IMG/VR virus record: IMGVR_UViG_3300027736_001324
Span: 186,001-250,000 of that record
Strand: one strand, 5' to 3'
DNA length: 64,000 nucleotides
DNA from: a virus
The notes beneath the pieces were generated by a model, which saw only the letters and a program-made list of their open reading frames with translations, was not told where the DNA came from and did not search any database. The translations under genes were made by a program, and so were the position numbers. Numbering within the stretch: the stretch's first letter is position 1; each line of letters begins with the position of its first letter. Shown here piece after piece: positions 39,927-48,509 of this stretch.

Positions 39927-41271
39927 CAAAAGAATAGGCTTTCTAATTGCCGATCAGCACTTTATCCCGCATGGTGGCATAGGTCAATTCGCTAAAGGCT
40001 TTACTGAAATGTGTCAACGTATCAACTGGAAAGTTGATATTATACTAGACAAACAACCAACAAATGAATTTAGCGACTATGTAAAATCGTTAGGTGCTAA
40101 CATTGTCTATCCATCTAATCCATTACGCTATTCATCACATACAGCTACATTCGCATTTAGTGATAGCATTAACTTTGAGAAGATGGTTAACTTTAGAGAA
40201 AGTATACTACAGGCTTTTCAAACAAATATCTATGATATGTTAGTATGTAATACACAGGAAGCAATGAGTGCTGCTTATGCCATGGGTATAGGCAAGTATA
40301 TCCCAGTAGTATTCTATACACATTCATACAGCATGGTCTTCCGTGATGAACAAGATTTTAGTGACGTATGTATAGATGAGTATCATAACTTTTTTAATAA
40401 GCATATGGAACTATCACATAGTTTTGTAGGAACTCAAAGTCAAAAGAACGTTGATGAGATGACCAAGTATGGAGCAAAGAATGTTTCATTGTTGCGTATG
40501 CCATTAAGTGAACGTGGATTACTGGACCCTAGTATTGGTCCTCGCAAGGGTGTATTGTTTATTGGACGATGGGAAGAACGCAAGAACCCGTCTGCCTATA
40601 TCAAAATAATGAAAGAAACACAACTACCCTGTAAAGTAATGACTAATAGTAATGGTGCTAAGAAGTTTGAGAAAGCATTTAGTGAAGCTGGTATTACTGA
40701 TTACGAAATTAAAATTGCTATCGTTGGACAAGAGAAAGTAGATTTCATTAAGAGTTGTAAAGTATTCTTTATGCCAGCATTGGGTGAGAACTATCCATTT
40801 GCTTTTAGTGAATGTTTGGGGCATATGCCATGTGTTGTTTTAGATAATCAAGAATGGTCTGATAACTTTGATAGTAAGTATTTCTATAAAGAGAAACTAG
40901 CCAATGCTGGAAATCTAATTAAATTATTATACAATGTTGACAACTACTATGATACCGGCGCATTAGATTATATCAAGCAATTAGATAATGATACTGCACA
41001 AGGTTGGATACAATTCTTAGATAACTTTGTAGCAAAGCGTAGCAATACTAATGCCGCAAAGATTAACAACTATGATACAGTATGCTATAGAGATTATATT
41101 AAAGAATTAGATCGTGGGCATTTGGCTCGGGAAGATTTTGAAAGTGTATTGGCTAATCGTCATAAGTTTATCATTAATACATACACAGATGATAATAGCT
41201 ATTTAAGTAAAGACCCGGTTTATAAACCAATTGAAGAGGAAACAGGCGAGAGTCTGTTTGAATTTGTATGA
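39913..41271 (+). CDS. GT-B (GT4-like) glycosyltransferase
   Basis: 452 residues from ATG 39913, preceded by GAGGT; ATG 39901 is an alternative. N-terminal Rossmann fold with RIGFLIADQHFIPHGGIGQFAKGF, C-terminal sugar-nucleotide domain beginning KGVLFIGRWEERKNPSAYIKIM, and LGENYPFAFSECLGHMPCVV matching the GT4 E-x(7)-E acceptor loop. It overlaps the epimerase gene by 4 nt, so the pair likely makes and transfers a sugar. Confidence 0.85.
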   Translation: MRTYNKRIGFLIADQHFIPHGGIGQFAKGFTEMCQRINWKVDIILDKQPTNEFSDYVKSLGANIVYPSNPLRYSSHTATFAFSDSINFEKMVNFRESILQAFQTNIYDMLVCNTQEAMSAAYAMGIGKYIPVVFYTHSYSMVFRDEQDFSDVCIDEYHNFFNKHMELSHSFVGTQSQKNVDEMTKYGAKNVSLLRMPLSERGLLDPSIGPRKGVLFIGRWEERKNPSAYIKIMKETQLPCKVMTNSNGAKKFEKAFSEAGITDYEIKIAIVGQEKVDFIKSCKVFFMPALGENYPFAFSECLGHMPCVVLDNQEWSDNFDSKYFYKEKLANAGNLIKLLYNVDNYYDTGALDYIKQLDNDTAQGWIQFLDNFVAKRSNTNAAKINNYDTVCYRDYIKELDRGHLAREDFESVLANRHKFIINTYTDDNSYLSKDPVYKPIEEETGESLFEFV

Positions 41272-42089
41272 AAAAAGTATTAATAACAGGTAACAGTGGT
41301 TACATCGGTAGTCATCTTAGTAAGATGCTACGCACAGATTATCAAATATATGGATTGGATATTAATCCATCACAATACTCCGTTACCGATCATTATCAAC
41401 TCAATATCAATAAGGTGTTTAATATTGATATGGAATTTGACGCAGTAATTCATTTAGCAGCATTAGTTAATGTTAGTGAAAGTGAAAGAATGCCCATTCA
41501 ATATTACATCACTAACTTAAATGGTACAATGAATGTTATCAATAAAGTAAAGACAAAGAACTTTATCTTTGCTAGCACTGGTGCTGCACAAGATTGTGAA
41601 AGTGCATATGGTATCAGTAAACGTGCTGCTGAGGATGTGGTGCGTGAGTATTGTACAGTACACAATCCCAAAGATTACACTATCTTTAGATTCTATAACG
41701 TAATCGGTAGTGATGGGTTTGCGCCAACTAATCCAGACGGATTGATGTATAACCTGATGAAGGCTAAAGAGAGAGGCGAGTTTACTATCTACGGTACTGA
41801 CTATGGTTCAAGTGACGGTACTTGTGTGCGTGATTACGTTCATGTTAATGAGATATGTGACGCATTATCTAGTGCTATTGAAAAGCCAAGCAATCAGATA
41901 GAATGCTTGGGGCATGGAGTTGGACATTCAGTTAGAGATATTGTTAATCTATATAAAAAGGTTAACAACGTTGAATTTCTAGTAAAGCACGGACCAAGAA
42001 GAAAGGGTGACTTAGCAGTATCTGTATTAGATAATGTGTCACCCTATATGAAAGAGTTATACTCTTTGGAAGAACTACTTAAGGTCTAA
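41268..42089 (+). CDS. NAD-dependent sugar epimerase/dehydratase (GalE-like)
   Basis: 273 residues, SDR fold. The NAD-binding motif GNSGYIGSHLSKML lies at the N-terminus, with AVIHLAALVNVSES and the catalytic YGISK (Y-x-x-x-K) preceded by FASTGAAQ. FRFYNVIGSDG and VRDYVHVNEI follow as in UDP-sugar 4-epimerases. Supplies an activated sugar, presumably to the adjacent glycosyltransferase. Its 3' end overlaps the converging minus-strand gene by 15 nt. Confidence 0.9.
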   Translation: MKKVLITGNSGYIGSHLSKMLRTDYQIYGLDINPSQYSVTDHYQLNINKVFNIDMEFDAVIHLAALVNVSESERMPIQYYITNLNGTMNVINKVKTKNFIFASTGAAQDCESAYGISKRAAEDVVREYCTVHNPKDYTIFRFYNVIGSDGFAPTNPDGLMYNLMKAKERGEFTIYGTDYGSSDGTCVRDYVHVNEICDALSSAIEKPSNQIECLGHGVGHSVRDIVNLYKKVNNVEFLVKHGPRRKGDLAVSVLDNVSPYMKELYSLEELLKV

Positions 42090-42461
42090 AAACTTTATTT
42101 GGTTTGTTGAAAACACAACATACCAAACATCATCTCCCTCATCGTGTTCAGCAATGATACTATCATATCCGTCTGCTATTAATTCTTCACGTAGTTCTAA
42201 ATAATCTTCTTTCTCTAGTCCTACTAACTCATCCATTGTTGCTTCATATGTCTTGTTCATGGTCAATGACGCAGATATGATATATTTTCCGTATAGTTTT
42301 GCTTCACGAATAGAAGTAGTAAAAAAATGTCCTAGTACAGCATTTGGATCTCCTGTACTAGTTCCTAGCGTAGCATTATCAAATGACGAGAATTTATTGT
42401 TAGTACCGTGATAGGCAACAACACCCGAACTACTTTCAGCAATAAATTCTCTTGCTCTCAT
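42075..42461 (-). CDS. capsid-targeted-like ADP-ribosyltransferase
   Basis: 128 residues. The N-terminus MRAREFIAES is very close to T4 IPIII (MKTYQEFIAEA), with an I-A-E step. The rest matches small ADP-ribosyltransferase folds of polyvalent phage proteins: VVAYHGTNNKFSSFD, GHFFTTSIREAKLYGKYII, GYDSIIAEHD and WYVVFSTNQIKFLD. T4 packages the ADP-ribosyltransferase Alt in the head by the same kind of signal and injects it to modify host RNA polymerase. I infer a similar route for this protein; its target is unknown. Last of three minus-strand genes. Confidence 0.78.
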   Translation of the reverse strand: MRAREFIAESSSGVVAYHGTNNKFSSFDNATLGTSTGDPNAVLGHFFTTSIREAKLYGKYIISASLTMNKTYEATMDELVGLEKEDYLELREELIADGYDSIIAEHDEGDDVWYVVFSTNQIKFLDLK

Positions 42462-42462
42462 T

Positions 42463-43971
42463 TTAGTGTCTTAACAATAGTGTACTTAATACACCAGGAT
42501 CGTTAGCACTAACATCACCTTCGCCCGGAGCAACAATAACATTGTACTTCATTCCAGTTGGGATTGAATTTCTCTTAGCCATATATTCAGTATAACTTAA
42601 AATACTTGAAGCACTGATTCCATATTCTGTAGCAATACGTTGTTTCATTTCTTTAAGTGCGGCTTCATCAGCAGGTTGCCATGCTCCGTCATCAGTTTTC
42701 TTCAAGTTACCCTTCTCATCCTTAGCTAACAAGTCATAGAATAGTTTCTCTGGAACAATACGACTATTCTTTGTTGTATCTAATTTAGGGTCTTGCGCCT
42801 TTATTTTCTTCTCTTGCTCAGTGTTAGCACCTTCGCTCCAATTGATAATAAAGTTGTCTGGTTTCTTAGCTAATGCTGCTCCAGCCATCTTAGTGTAAGC
42901 ATAGAACTTAACATCAGGGTGTTTAGCAGCCATCTTTAATGCCATGTCTAAATATTCTGGACTAAAGAAGTCACCGGCATCATGCCAACGAACTGTTGTT
43001 TGCCAACCATCAGGGAATTTCTTATCACCCTTTGCTCCTGCACTTGCTTCTTTTGATATCTCACTACTTAATTGATTAAAGAATCCATCAGGATCATTCA
43101 ACAGATATGTTAATATACGACCATCACTTTGCCATGCTGCTTTAAACTGAATCTTACCGCCCTTCATAGCAAAGCATTCTACTTTACATGAACCTGCACC
43201 CGGGCAAGTATTAACAATGATTAATTTATTGGTTTGTTCATCAAGTGCAATTCCTACTAATGCCGCAAATCCAACATTGAAGAATTGTTCAAACTCTCCG
43301 TTACTATGCTTCATCTTTTCATTTTGCTTTAATAATGATTTAGGACGAATTGCTAATGTTTGTTTAACTGCATCTTCATCATATGTTTTACCATCCGGAC
43401 TCATGTAAGTAACTACGCTACTACGATGGATGTAGGGCATTTTGTATTTGTCACCTTTGGTCTTGCCAGTAGTATACTTTTCGTTACCTTTTTTATCTAT
43501 TTTAACATTACCGCTTTTATCTAAATCAGGAGTACCAACGATACGCTTCATGTAATCTTGAAATTCTTGGCTATCCAAATCACGGGTTTGTGCTGGTAGT
43601 TTAGTTGCTTCATCTAGCCCAGATAGACTACGAATTCTATCTAAGTGTTCCGAGCCTTCCGCCACACCTTTGCGATAATCTGGAAATCCAAACTTGCGAT
43701 AGTATGCTAATGCGTGACCAAACATCTTTTTGTATTCTTCAGTACCCTTTTTGTAACCTTTTGTAGCCAACTCATTTTCAATATGACGAACCATTGGCAT
43801 CTCTGCTTTTAGTAATTCTGGAGCACCTTCCGCCACACCTTGTTCTGATTCTTCATCAGGTTTTGAATCACCTGCACTAGCAACAAATTGCTGAGGTGTC
43901 ATAATCTTTATGCCACTAGGGGCTCCTGGCATCTTTGGCTCTGCGCCCTCTAATAGTTCTTTAAAGTTCAT
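42463..43971 (-). CDS. modular head-cargo-like protein with Gp88-like domain
   Basis: 502 residues. N-terminus MNFKELLEG with an L-L-E step. QGVAEG at 44-49 and KGVAEG at 101-106 enclose a small helical unit (MVRHIENELATKGYKKG, FGHALAYYRKFG). A GLDEA step lies at 118-122. The C-terminal domain (about 125-502) resembles the phage Gp88 family: VNTCPGAGSCKVECFAMKGG (three Cys), TTVRWHDAGDFFSPEY, and VKFYAYTKM. Its biochemical role is unknown. It overlaps the upstream gene by 4 nt, and one base separates it from the ADP-ribosyltransferase gene. Confidence 0.78.
   Translation of the reverse strand: MNFKELLEGAEPKMPGAPSGIKIMTPQQFVASAGDSKPDEESEQGVAEGAPELLKAEMPMVRHIENELATKGYKKGTEEYKKMFGHALAYYRKFGFPDYRKGVAEGSEHLDRIRSLSGLDEATKLPAQTRDLDSQEFQDYMKRIVGTPDLDKSGNVKIDKKGNEKYTTGKTKGDKYKMPYIHRSSVVTYMSPDGKTYDEDAVKQTLAIRPKSLLKQNEKMKHSNGEFEQFFNVGFAALVGIALDEQTNKLIIVNTCPGAGSCKVECFAMKGGKIQFKAAWQSDGRILTYLLNDPDGFFNQLSSEISKEASAGAKGDKKFPDGWQTTVRWHDAGDFFSPEYLDMALKMAAKHPDVKFYAYTKMAGAALAKKPDNFIINWSEGANTEQEKKIKAQDPKLDTTKNSRIVPEKLFYDLLAKDEKGNLKKTDDGAWQPADEAALKEMKQRIATEYGISASSILSYTEYMAKRNSIPTGMKYNVIVAPGEGDVSANDPGVLSTLLLRH
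43654..43671 (-). repeat. QGVAEG repeat, copy 4 (KGVAEG)
   Basis: AAAGGTGTGGCGGAAGGC on the minus strand, residues 101-106 of the Gp88-like protein. Only the first codon base differs from copy 1. Confidence 0.9.
43825..43842 (-). repeat. QGVAEG repeat, copy 5
   Basis: CAAGGTGTGGCGGAAGGT on the minus strand, residues 44-49 of the Gp88-like protein. Confidence 0.9.
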
Positions 43972-46448
43972 TTCTTATTGTTCCTAATGTATTGTTCAGC
44001 AAGCATTACTAATTCATGTAGTTCTTCAATGCTTTCGCAATGCCATCTACGCAAACTTTTATTTATATTGCTATTTGGATCGTGTGCTGTTTTTGCACCA
44101 GTACGATGTTTCTTCATTCCACGCATTCTAGCACAGAATGATTTACGACGGGCAGCGGCTTTGCTACCTTTTTTAAGTTTGCTTGGTTTAGTTGTTACTG
44201 CTGTTTGAATCTTGCTGCCTGGATGACTACGGCGATAACTGGCTACACTCTTTTTACTCATCCCACCTGCACGTTTATTATTGTGCTTTGACCAATTCTC
44301 GCCCTCATCAACTTCTTTCTTTGCCATGCCGATACCATCACAAGCACCGCATTTATACTTTTTAGCGCCCGGTACGTCATTAGCAGGAAGAATTTTTCCG
44401 TCAGGTGCTTTCCATAAAGTACCACGACCGTTACATCTTTTACAACTAGTATTAGGGTTCTTTACAGTGGCACCTGGCATGTAGTCACTCTTGCTGAAAC
44501 CGCCTGGCAAGCCTTCCGCCACACCTTGCTGACCCGGCACTGTATCAACAATGTTTATCATTTTATCAGGAACTATTTGTACAGGAACATTGCCGTTGTA
44601 TCCGGCGGCTTGGTATGCGATAAATCTATGATTCCCATCTATTACAAAAAGTTTACCCTTGTTATTCCAAACAACTAACGGACCTAATTTCCCATTTTGT
44701 TTTAGTTGTGGTAAAAGATGGTTATTGACCCATTGAGCAACCTTTGGATCCTTCATTGACTTACCATTTTCCCACATTTGTAATTTATTAAAAGGTGCCT
44801 CAGTTACTGGCAAACTTTTCTTTATCCTGTCATCAACAGTAGCACCTTTATAAGCAGGATTTGTATAGATAGTTACTAGTTGCTGTTCCAAGCCTTCCGC
44901 TACACCTTGCTGTTGTTCTGCCTTTACAAATTGATTGGGTCTTGGCATATCTAACCTGCGTGGATCATTCATTATGGCAGGATCTTGCATTAATTTGCTT
45001 TTAGGATTAATCCAGAATCCAACCATTGTTCCTTTTAAGGGTAATGAACCTTTTGGAACAACTACTGCTTCTTCAAATTCACCACCTGCTTTGGCAGTAG
45101 GTTCAGCATATTTTGCTTTGCCTTTTGCGTTAGTTCTTGCCATTGGGTCTGTGTTCTGTGACCGTGCTTCACCGTCTTTTTTTAGATACGGGTTAAATGC
45201 TAGACCTTTGATATTTGTACTTTGACTTGTACCTAGTGTTTTGAAATTGCTTTCGACTGCATTACGATCTAAAACTAGTATTGCATCTCTACCAATGCCA
45301 GCCATTTGATTGCTTGCATTTGATCCACTGGCATAGCCCCAATCTCTGGTCACGCTTACTGTAGGCAGTTTAGTCTGAGCCGAGGTTGCTGCCTGCGGAC
45401 TAGTTGCTGATCGGATACTACCGGACGATAGCATTCCTTTAAGACCGTTTGCATCCGTAGCATGATAAAGATAGTTTCCGCCTATACCTTCATTTAGCCC
45501 TTCCGCTACACCTTGCTTGTCAATACTTCCCCGTATACCGCATTTAGCACAATGATATTGTGTTAGCGTTGGGTGTTCTTTTTTCTTTACAGGACCATGG
45601 CAATGTGGGCAGGTACCTGTGGCCATTGCCTTGACTTCTTTACTCATATCTTCTTTGGAGCCTTCCGCCACACCTTTTGATGAAGCAGTTGGAGATTGCA
45701 GTGCCCTAGTTTTAACTCCAGGCATGCCACCTAATGTCGCTAATTTTTTAACCCAGCCTTCAGCGTCAGTATCATTAAGAGATGTAACTACAGTGCCATC
45801 GGGGTCAATAGAATCTATACCAGTAAGTTTATCGCTAGCATATCCTGTATTATCAAAATAATGTCCAGGTACTGTACCAACTTTATTAGAACGATCTAAG
45901 CGAGTTTTATACTCAGCATCCCCTTTTTGTTTGTGTACCTCTAAACCTTTAGAAATTGCTGCACGAACTTGTTGTTGTTGTGTGGTTTCAGTAGAGCCTT
46001 CCGCCACACCTTGTTCTTCAATATTAGGGTTATTGATTTGTTCTGCTACACTATTCAATTTGTCATTGCTAACTGTAACAAAACTATACATCCAACCATC
46101 TAAACTAACACCCTTATCTAATTGATTCTTAATATGTATAGCATTTTTAATAATTTCACGAATCTCGCCTTGAGCCATTCCATCAATTTGCTCATCTTCC
46201 ATAGCATAACCTTCGGTTTTGGGCTTCTTCCCAGCCTTTTTCATGGCAATGGCAATTGCGGCCTGTCGTTTTGGGTTAGCCGCTTCATCTGTTGCTGACT
46301 TTTTTAATGCATCCGCTGTTGGAGCACCTTTACTTCCGGGCTTACGCATATGTTCACCGGAACCATTCTTGATTCGGTCACGCTTGGCATGTATGTTTGC
46401 CCATAACCCAGGCTTTTTGTTTTCGGATATAATTTCACTAAATCTCAT
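43968..46448 (-). CDS. modular polyprotein: Zn ribbon, ADP-ribosyltransferase, ParB-like, Zn finger
   Basis: 826 residues with five repeat copies. Module 1 (1-145): N-terminus MRFSEIISEN (I-S-E step), then basic GLWANIHAKRDRIKNGSG. 2 (152-257): unknown. 3 (264-311): zinc ribbon CPHC...CAKC. 4 (318-513): ADP-ribosyltransferase-like, YLYHATDANGLKGML, VSVTRDW, GGEFEEAVVVP. 5 (520-640): ParB-like, FVIDGNHRFIAYQAAGY. 6 (647-826): DnaJ-type CxxCxGxG finger (CKRCNGRG, CGACDGIG), then a basic end with KSFCARMRGMKK and SLRRWHC. Repeats sit at 146, 258, 312, 514 and 641, exactly between modules. I infer a polyprotein of packaged effectors. First gene of the minus-strand operon. Confidence 0.8.
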   Translation of the reverse strand: MRFSEIISENKKPGLWANIHAKRDRIKNGSGEHMRKPGSKGAPTADALKKSATDEAANPKRQAAIAIAMKKAGKKPKTEGYAMEDEQIDGMAQGEIREIIKNAIHIKNQLDKGVSLDGWMYSFVTVSNDKLNSVAEQINNPNIEEQGVAEGSTETTQQQQVRAAISKGLEVHKQKGDAEYKTRLDRSNKVGTVPGHYFDNTGYASDKLTGIDSIDPDGTVVTSLNDTDAEGWVKKLATLGGMPGVKTRALQSPTASSKGVAEGSKEDMSKEVKAMATGTCPHCHGPVKKKEHPTLTQYHCAKCGIRGSIDKQGVAEGLNEGIGGNYLYHATDANGLKGMLSSGSIRSATSPQAATSAQTKLPTVSVTRDWGYASGSNASNQMAGIGRDAILVLDRNAVESNFKTLGTSQSTNIKGLAFNPYLKKDGEARSQNTDPMARTNAKGKAKYAEPTAKAGGEFEEAVVVPKGSLPLKGTMVGFWINPKSKLMQDPAIMNDPRRLDMPRPNQFVKAEQQQGVAEGLEQQLVTIYTNPAYKGATVDDRIKKSLPVTEAPFNKLQMWENGKSMKDPKVAQWVNNHLLPQLKQNGKLGPLVVWNNKGKLFVIDGNHRFIAYQAAGYNGNVPVQIVPDKMINIVDTVPGQQGVAEGLPGGFSKSDYMPGATVKNPNTSCKRCNGRGTLWKAPDGKILPANDVPGAKKYKCGACDGIGMAKKEVDEGENWSKHNNKRAGGMSKKSVASYRRSHPGSKIQTAVTTKPSKLKKGSKAAARRKSFCARMRGMKKHRTGAKTAHDPNSNINKSLRRWHCESIEELHELVMLAEQYIRNNKK
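44511..44528 (-). repeat. QGVAEG repeat, copy 6
   Basis: CAAGGTGTGGCGGAAGGC on the minus strand, residues 641-646, between the ParB-like and zinc-finger modules. Confidence 0.9.
44892..44909 (-). repeat. QGVAEG repeat, copy 7
   Basis: CAAGGTGTAGCGGAAGGC on the minus strand, residues 514-519, between the ADP-ribosyltransferase-like and ParB-like modules. Confidence 0.9.
45498..45515 (-). repeat. QGVAEG repeat, copy 8
   Basis: CAAGGTGTAGCGGAAGGG on the minus strand, residues 312-317, between the zinc ribbon and the ADP-ribosyltransferase-like module. Confidence 0.9.
45660..45677 (-). repeat. QGVAEG repeat, copy 9 (KGVAEG)
   Basis: AAAGGTGTGGCGGAAGGC on the minus strand, residues 258-263, before the zinc ribbon. 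Confidence 0.9.
45996..46013 (-). repeat. QGVAEG repeat, copy 10
   Basis: CAAGGTGTGGCGGAAGGC on the minus strand, residues 146-151, end of the N-terminal module. Confidence 0.9.
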
Positions 46449-46466
46449 GTTTTTGTCCGTAAATAG

Positions 46467-46495
46467 TTGACTTTATTGCGTAATTCTGTTACACT
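46467..46495 (+). promoter_or_regulatory. sigma70-type promoter for the UV endonuclease
   Basis: TTGACT (46467-46472), 17-nt spacer, TACACT (46490-46495). Transcription would start near 46502, so the ATG at 46498 would not be in the mRNA. Confidence 0.65.
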
Positions 46496-46527
46496 ATATG
46501 TATTATTTATCACTTTGGACTTTTATC

Positions 46528-47553
46528 TTGACAAATCAATCTATCAAACGTATCGGTTTCGCTTGTAAGTTTAGTGAACTAAACAGTAAGGGTGAAATCT
46601 GTTCTATCAAAGAACTAAACACAGGCGGCACAACTCGTGCCTGGGTCAATAGACAAACTCAAAGTGTAGCGGAAGAAAAGGTGCTAGATGTATCAAAACA
46701 AAACATTCTACATACTCACAATCTAGTTAAAAAAGTGTCATCACTGGAACCCGCATTGCGTATGGTTCGTCTTACATCGGATATGTTGCCTTTCTATACA
46801 ATGGATGGCTGGCAAGAGTTTTGGCAAGATAAATCAATGCAGGATAATCTAGCACGATGGTTTGCACCCATCGGTGAAACTGCACGGGCTAATGATGTTC
46901 GTCTTAGCTTTCACCCTGACCAATTTGTAGTTTTAGCGAGTGACCGTGAAGAAGTAGTAAATAAGAGTATAGAAGAATTTGAATATCATTGTGACATGGT
47001 TCGTTGGATGGGCTATGGCAAGACATTTCAAGACTTCAAAGTTAATGTACACATCAGTGGTCGTAAAGGTCCACAGGGCATTCGTGATGTATACAATCGT
47101 TTGTCACCCGAAGCCCGCAACACACTTACACTAGAGAATGAGGAATACACACATGGACTTACAGACTGCTTATCATTATCTGACCTCGTACCTACGGTCC
47201 TGGACATACATCACCACTGGATTAGGGAAGGTGAATATATTCAACCTACTGATGACAGGGTTAAGAGGGTTATTGATAGTTGGCGTGGCGTGCGCCCTAC
47301 TATGCATTACAGTGTTAGCCGCGAAGATGTACTCACAGGTCATTCCACTACACAATTACCCGATCATGGTGCGTTGATTGCAGAAGGACACAGTAAACAG
47401 AAACTCAGGGCACATAGCGACCAATATTGGAACGATGCTGTGAACGATTGGGCATTGACATTTGTTGATAACTTTGATACCATGTGTGAATCAAAATGGA
47501 AAAATCTTGCCAGCTTTAAATTATTTGAAAGATACAAAAATGGGATTATTTGA
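46528..47553 (+). CDS. uvsE: UV damage endonuclease (UvdE/UvsE-like)
   Basis: 341 residues from TTG 46528. An in-frame ATG at 46498 lies before the predicted transcript start and would add a hydrophobic stretch not expected for this family. UVDE motifs: RIGFACKFSE, VRLSFHPDQFVVLAS, VNVHISGRKG, LTLENEEY, PTVLDIHHHW and PTMHYSVSR, giving the His/Glu/Asp metal ligands of the TIM barrel. It cuts DNA 5' of UV photoproducts and starts excision repair, a useful function for a sunlit aquatic phage. SVAEE inside is coincidental. It overlaps the next gene by 14 nt. Confidence 0.9.
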   Translation: MTNQSIKRIGFACKFSELNSKGEICSIKELNTGGTTRAWVNRQTQSVAEEKVLDVSKQNILHTHNLVKKVSSLEPALRMVRLTSDMLPFYTMDGWQEFWQDKSMQDNLARWFAPIGETARANDVRLSFHPDQFVVLASDREEVVNKSIEEFEYHCDMVRWMGYGKTFQDFKVNVHISGRKGPQGIRDVYNRLSPEARNTLTLENEEYTHGLTDCLSLSDLVPTVLDIHHHWIREGEYIQPTDDRVKRVIDSWRGVRPTMHYSVSREDVLTGHSTTQLPDHGALIAEGHSKQKLRAHSDQYWNDAVNDWALTFVDNFDTMCESKWKNLASFKLFERYKNGII

Positions 47554-47983
47554 TAAACTATTTGGCAAAAAGCCAGAACCAGTGGTAGAGGCACCAAAGC
47601 CTGTAACGGAAAAGAAACCTCGCAAACCTAAGATAAAGAAGGAAGCACCTACTTCATCTGATAAGGAAAAGGCCAATGCAGAGGGACTACCCTATGTTAA
47701 CATTCTCAAAATGGAAATCGATCCATACGATATTAACAGTGGTGCGTTTGAACTTGACTTTAACGACAAATTCGTATTGAATCTGATTCGTGCAGGGTAT
47801 AAAATTCGTGATGACGATACTGATACTATCATTGTGGATCGCTGGTTCCAAACAGTTTGTCGCAATGTAGCACTTGAACTGTATGAACAGCAACAAGCGG
47901 ATCCGGAAAACCGAGCAATGGCCTCAGATATGAGAGTGGTCCGTGCTAAGGATTTGGGTGATGGACGTACAGAGGTAAGTTGA
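47540..47983 (+). CDS. conserved phage protein with basic Pro/Lys linker
   Basis: 147 residues from ATG 47540. N-terminal amphipathic helix MGLFDKLFGKK, a Pro/Lys/Glu linker (to about 50), then a compact domain: LPYVNILKMEIDPYDINSGAFELDFNDKFVLNL, VDRWFQTVCRNVALELYEQQ. The strong domain pattern suggests a conserved T4-type structural or replication accessory protein. Function not identified. Confidence 0.75.
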   Translation: MGLFDKLFGKKPEPVVEAPKPVTEKKPRKPKIKKEAPTSSDKEKANAEGLPYVNILKMEIDPYDINSGAFELDFNDKFVLNLIRAGYKIRDDDTDTIIVDRWFQTVCRNVALELYEQQQADPENRAMASDMRVVRAKDLGDGRTEVS

Positions 47984-48423
47984 TGAGAAGATCAGTTTTT
48001 AATACTTTTATAGAGAGTAGCGTATATAATATATTGAATCGGAATAAGGAACATGTTAATTGTCCCTTGATAATTAAAACATCATACAAGACTCTGTATC
48101 GCCGAGCATTGTATTGTGCAGAGCATGATTTTTTTCTTACTTGGGTTAATGAAAATCATTATGATGAGTATAAAGAATTAGGAATCAATCATGTAGAATA
48201 CCCCGATGATAATTATTATTTCTCATTGTTACACCAGACCAACTCTAAAAATAATAACTGGGCAGTAAAAAACTTGTTAACAATGGGTGATCCTGAAATA
48301 ACAACAAAAGTAAAAAACTATAGAAATGGCAAAAAAGTTGATTTATGGGTAGCTTTCAAGGGAGACCCATGTCGTGATCCTTCAATGCCTGAATATTGGA
48401 AATTTATTGAGAAATTTGTATAA
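47983..48423 (+). CDS. hypothetical protein, aromatic-rich
   Basis: 146 residues starting on the last base of the previous stop (TGATG). Rich in Tyr, Phe, Asn and His and markedly AT-rich. NHVEYPDDNYYFSLLHQT and DPCRDPSMPEYWKFIEKFV are notable. No recognised family; it precedes the nuclease-like cassette. Confidence 0.7.
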   Translation: MRRSVFNTFIESSVYNILNRNKEHVNCPLIIKTSYKTLYRRALYCAEHDFFLTWVNENHYDEYKELGINHVEYPDDNYYFSLLHQTNSKNNNWAVKNLLTMGDPEITTKVKNYRNGKKVDLWVAFKGDPCRDPSMPEYWKFIEKFV

Positions 48424-48453
48424 TTTTGTTGTAAAAATGCAACAAACTAATAG

Positions 48454-48482
48454 TTGACATTAATATCAAACTACTGTATACT
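48454..48482 (+). promoter_or_regulatory. sigma70-type promoter for the nuclease-like cassette
   Basis: TTGACA (48454-48459), 17-nt spacer, TATACT (48477-48482); ATG at 48510 after a 27-nt leader without a clear ribosome site. Confidence 0.75.
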
Positions 48483-48509
48483 TAAGGCTTATTAACTCAA
48501 ATATACAAT

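Noticed and set aside
43654-46013. The regularly recurring 18-nt repeat as a CRISPR array
   Set aside because: Spacing is irregular (about 150-600 nt), every copy is in the same reading frame inside long genes, and the between-repeat DNA encodes conserved domains rather than spacers.
46498-46527. ATG 46498 as the start of the UV endonuclease
   Set aside because: It lies before the expected transcription start of the promoter at 46467-46495, and the extra residues are hydrophobic and not expected for the family.
46660-46680. SVAEE in the UV endonuclease as another QGVAEG copy
   Set aside because: It lies inside a conserved domain, lacks the preceding QG context at DNA level, and the nucleotide sequence differs.
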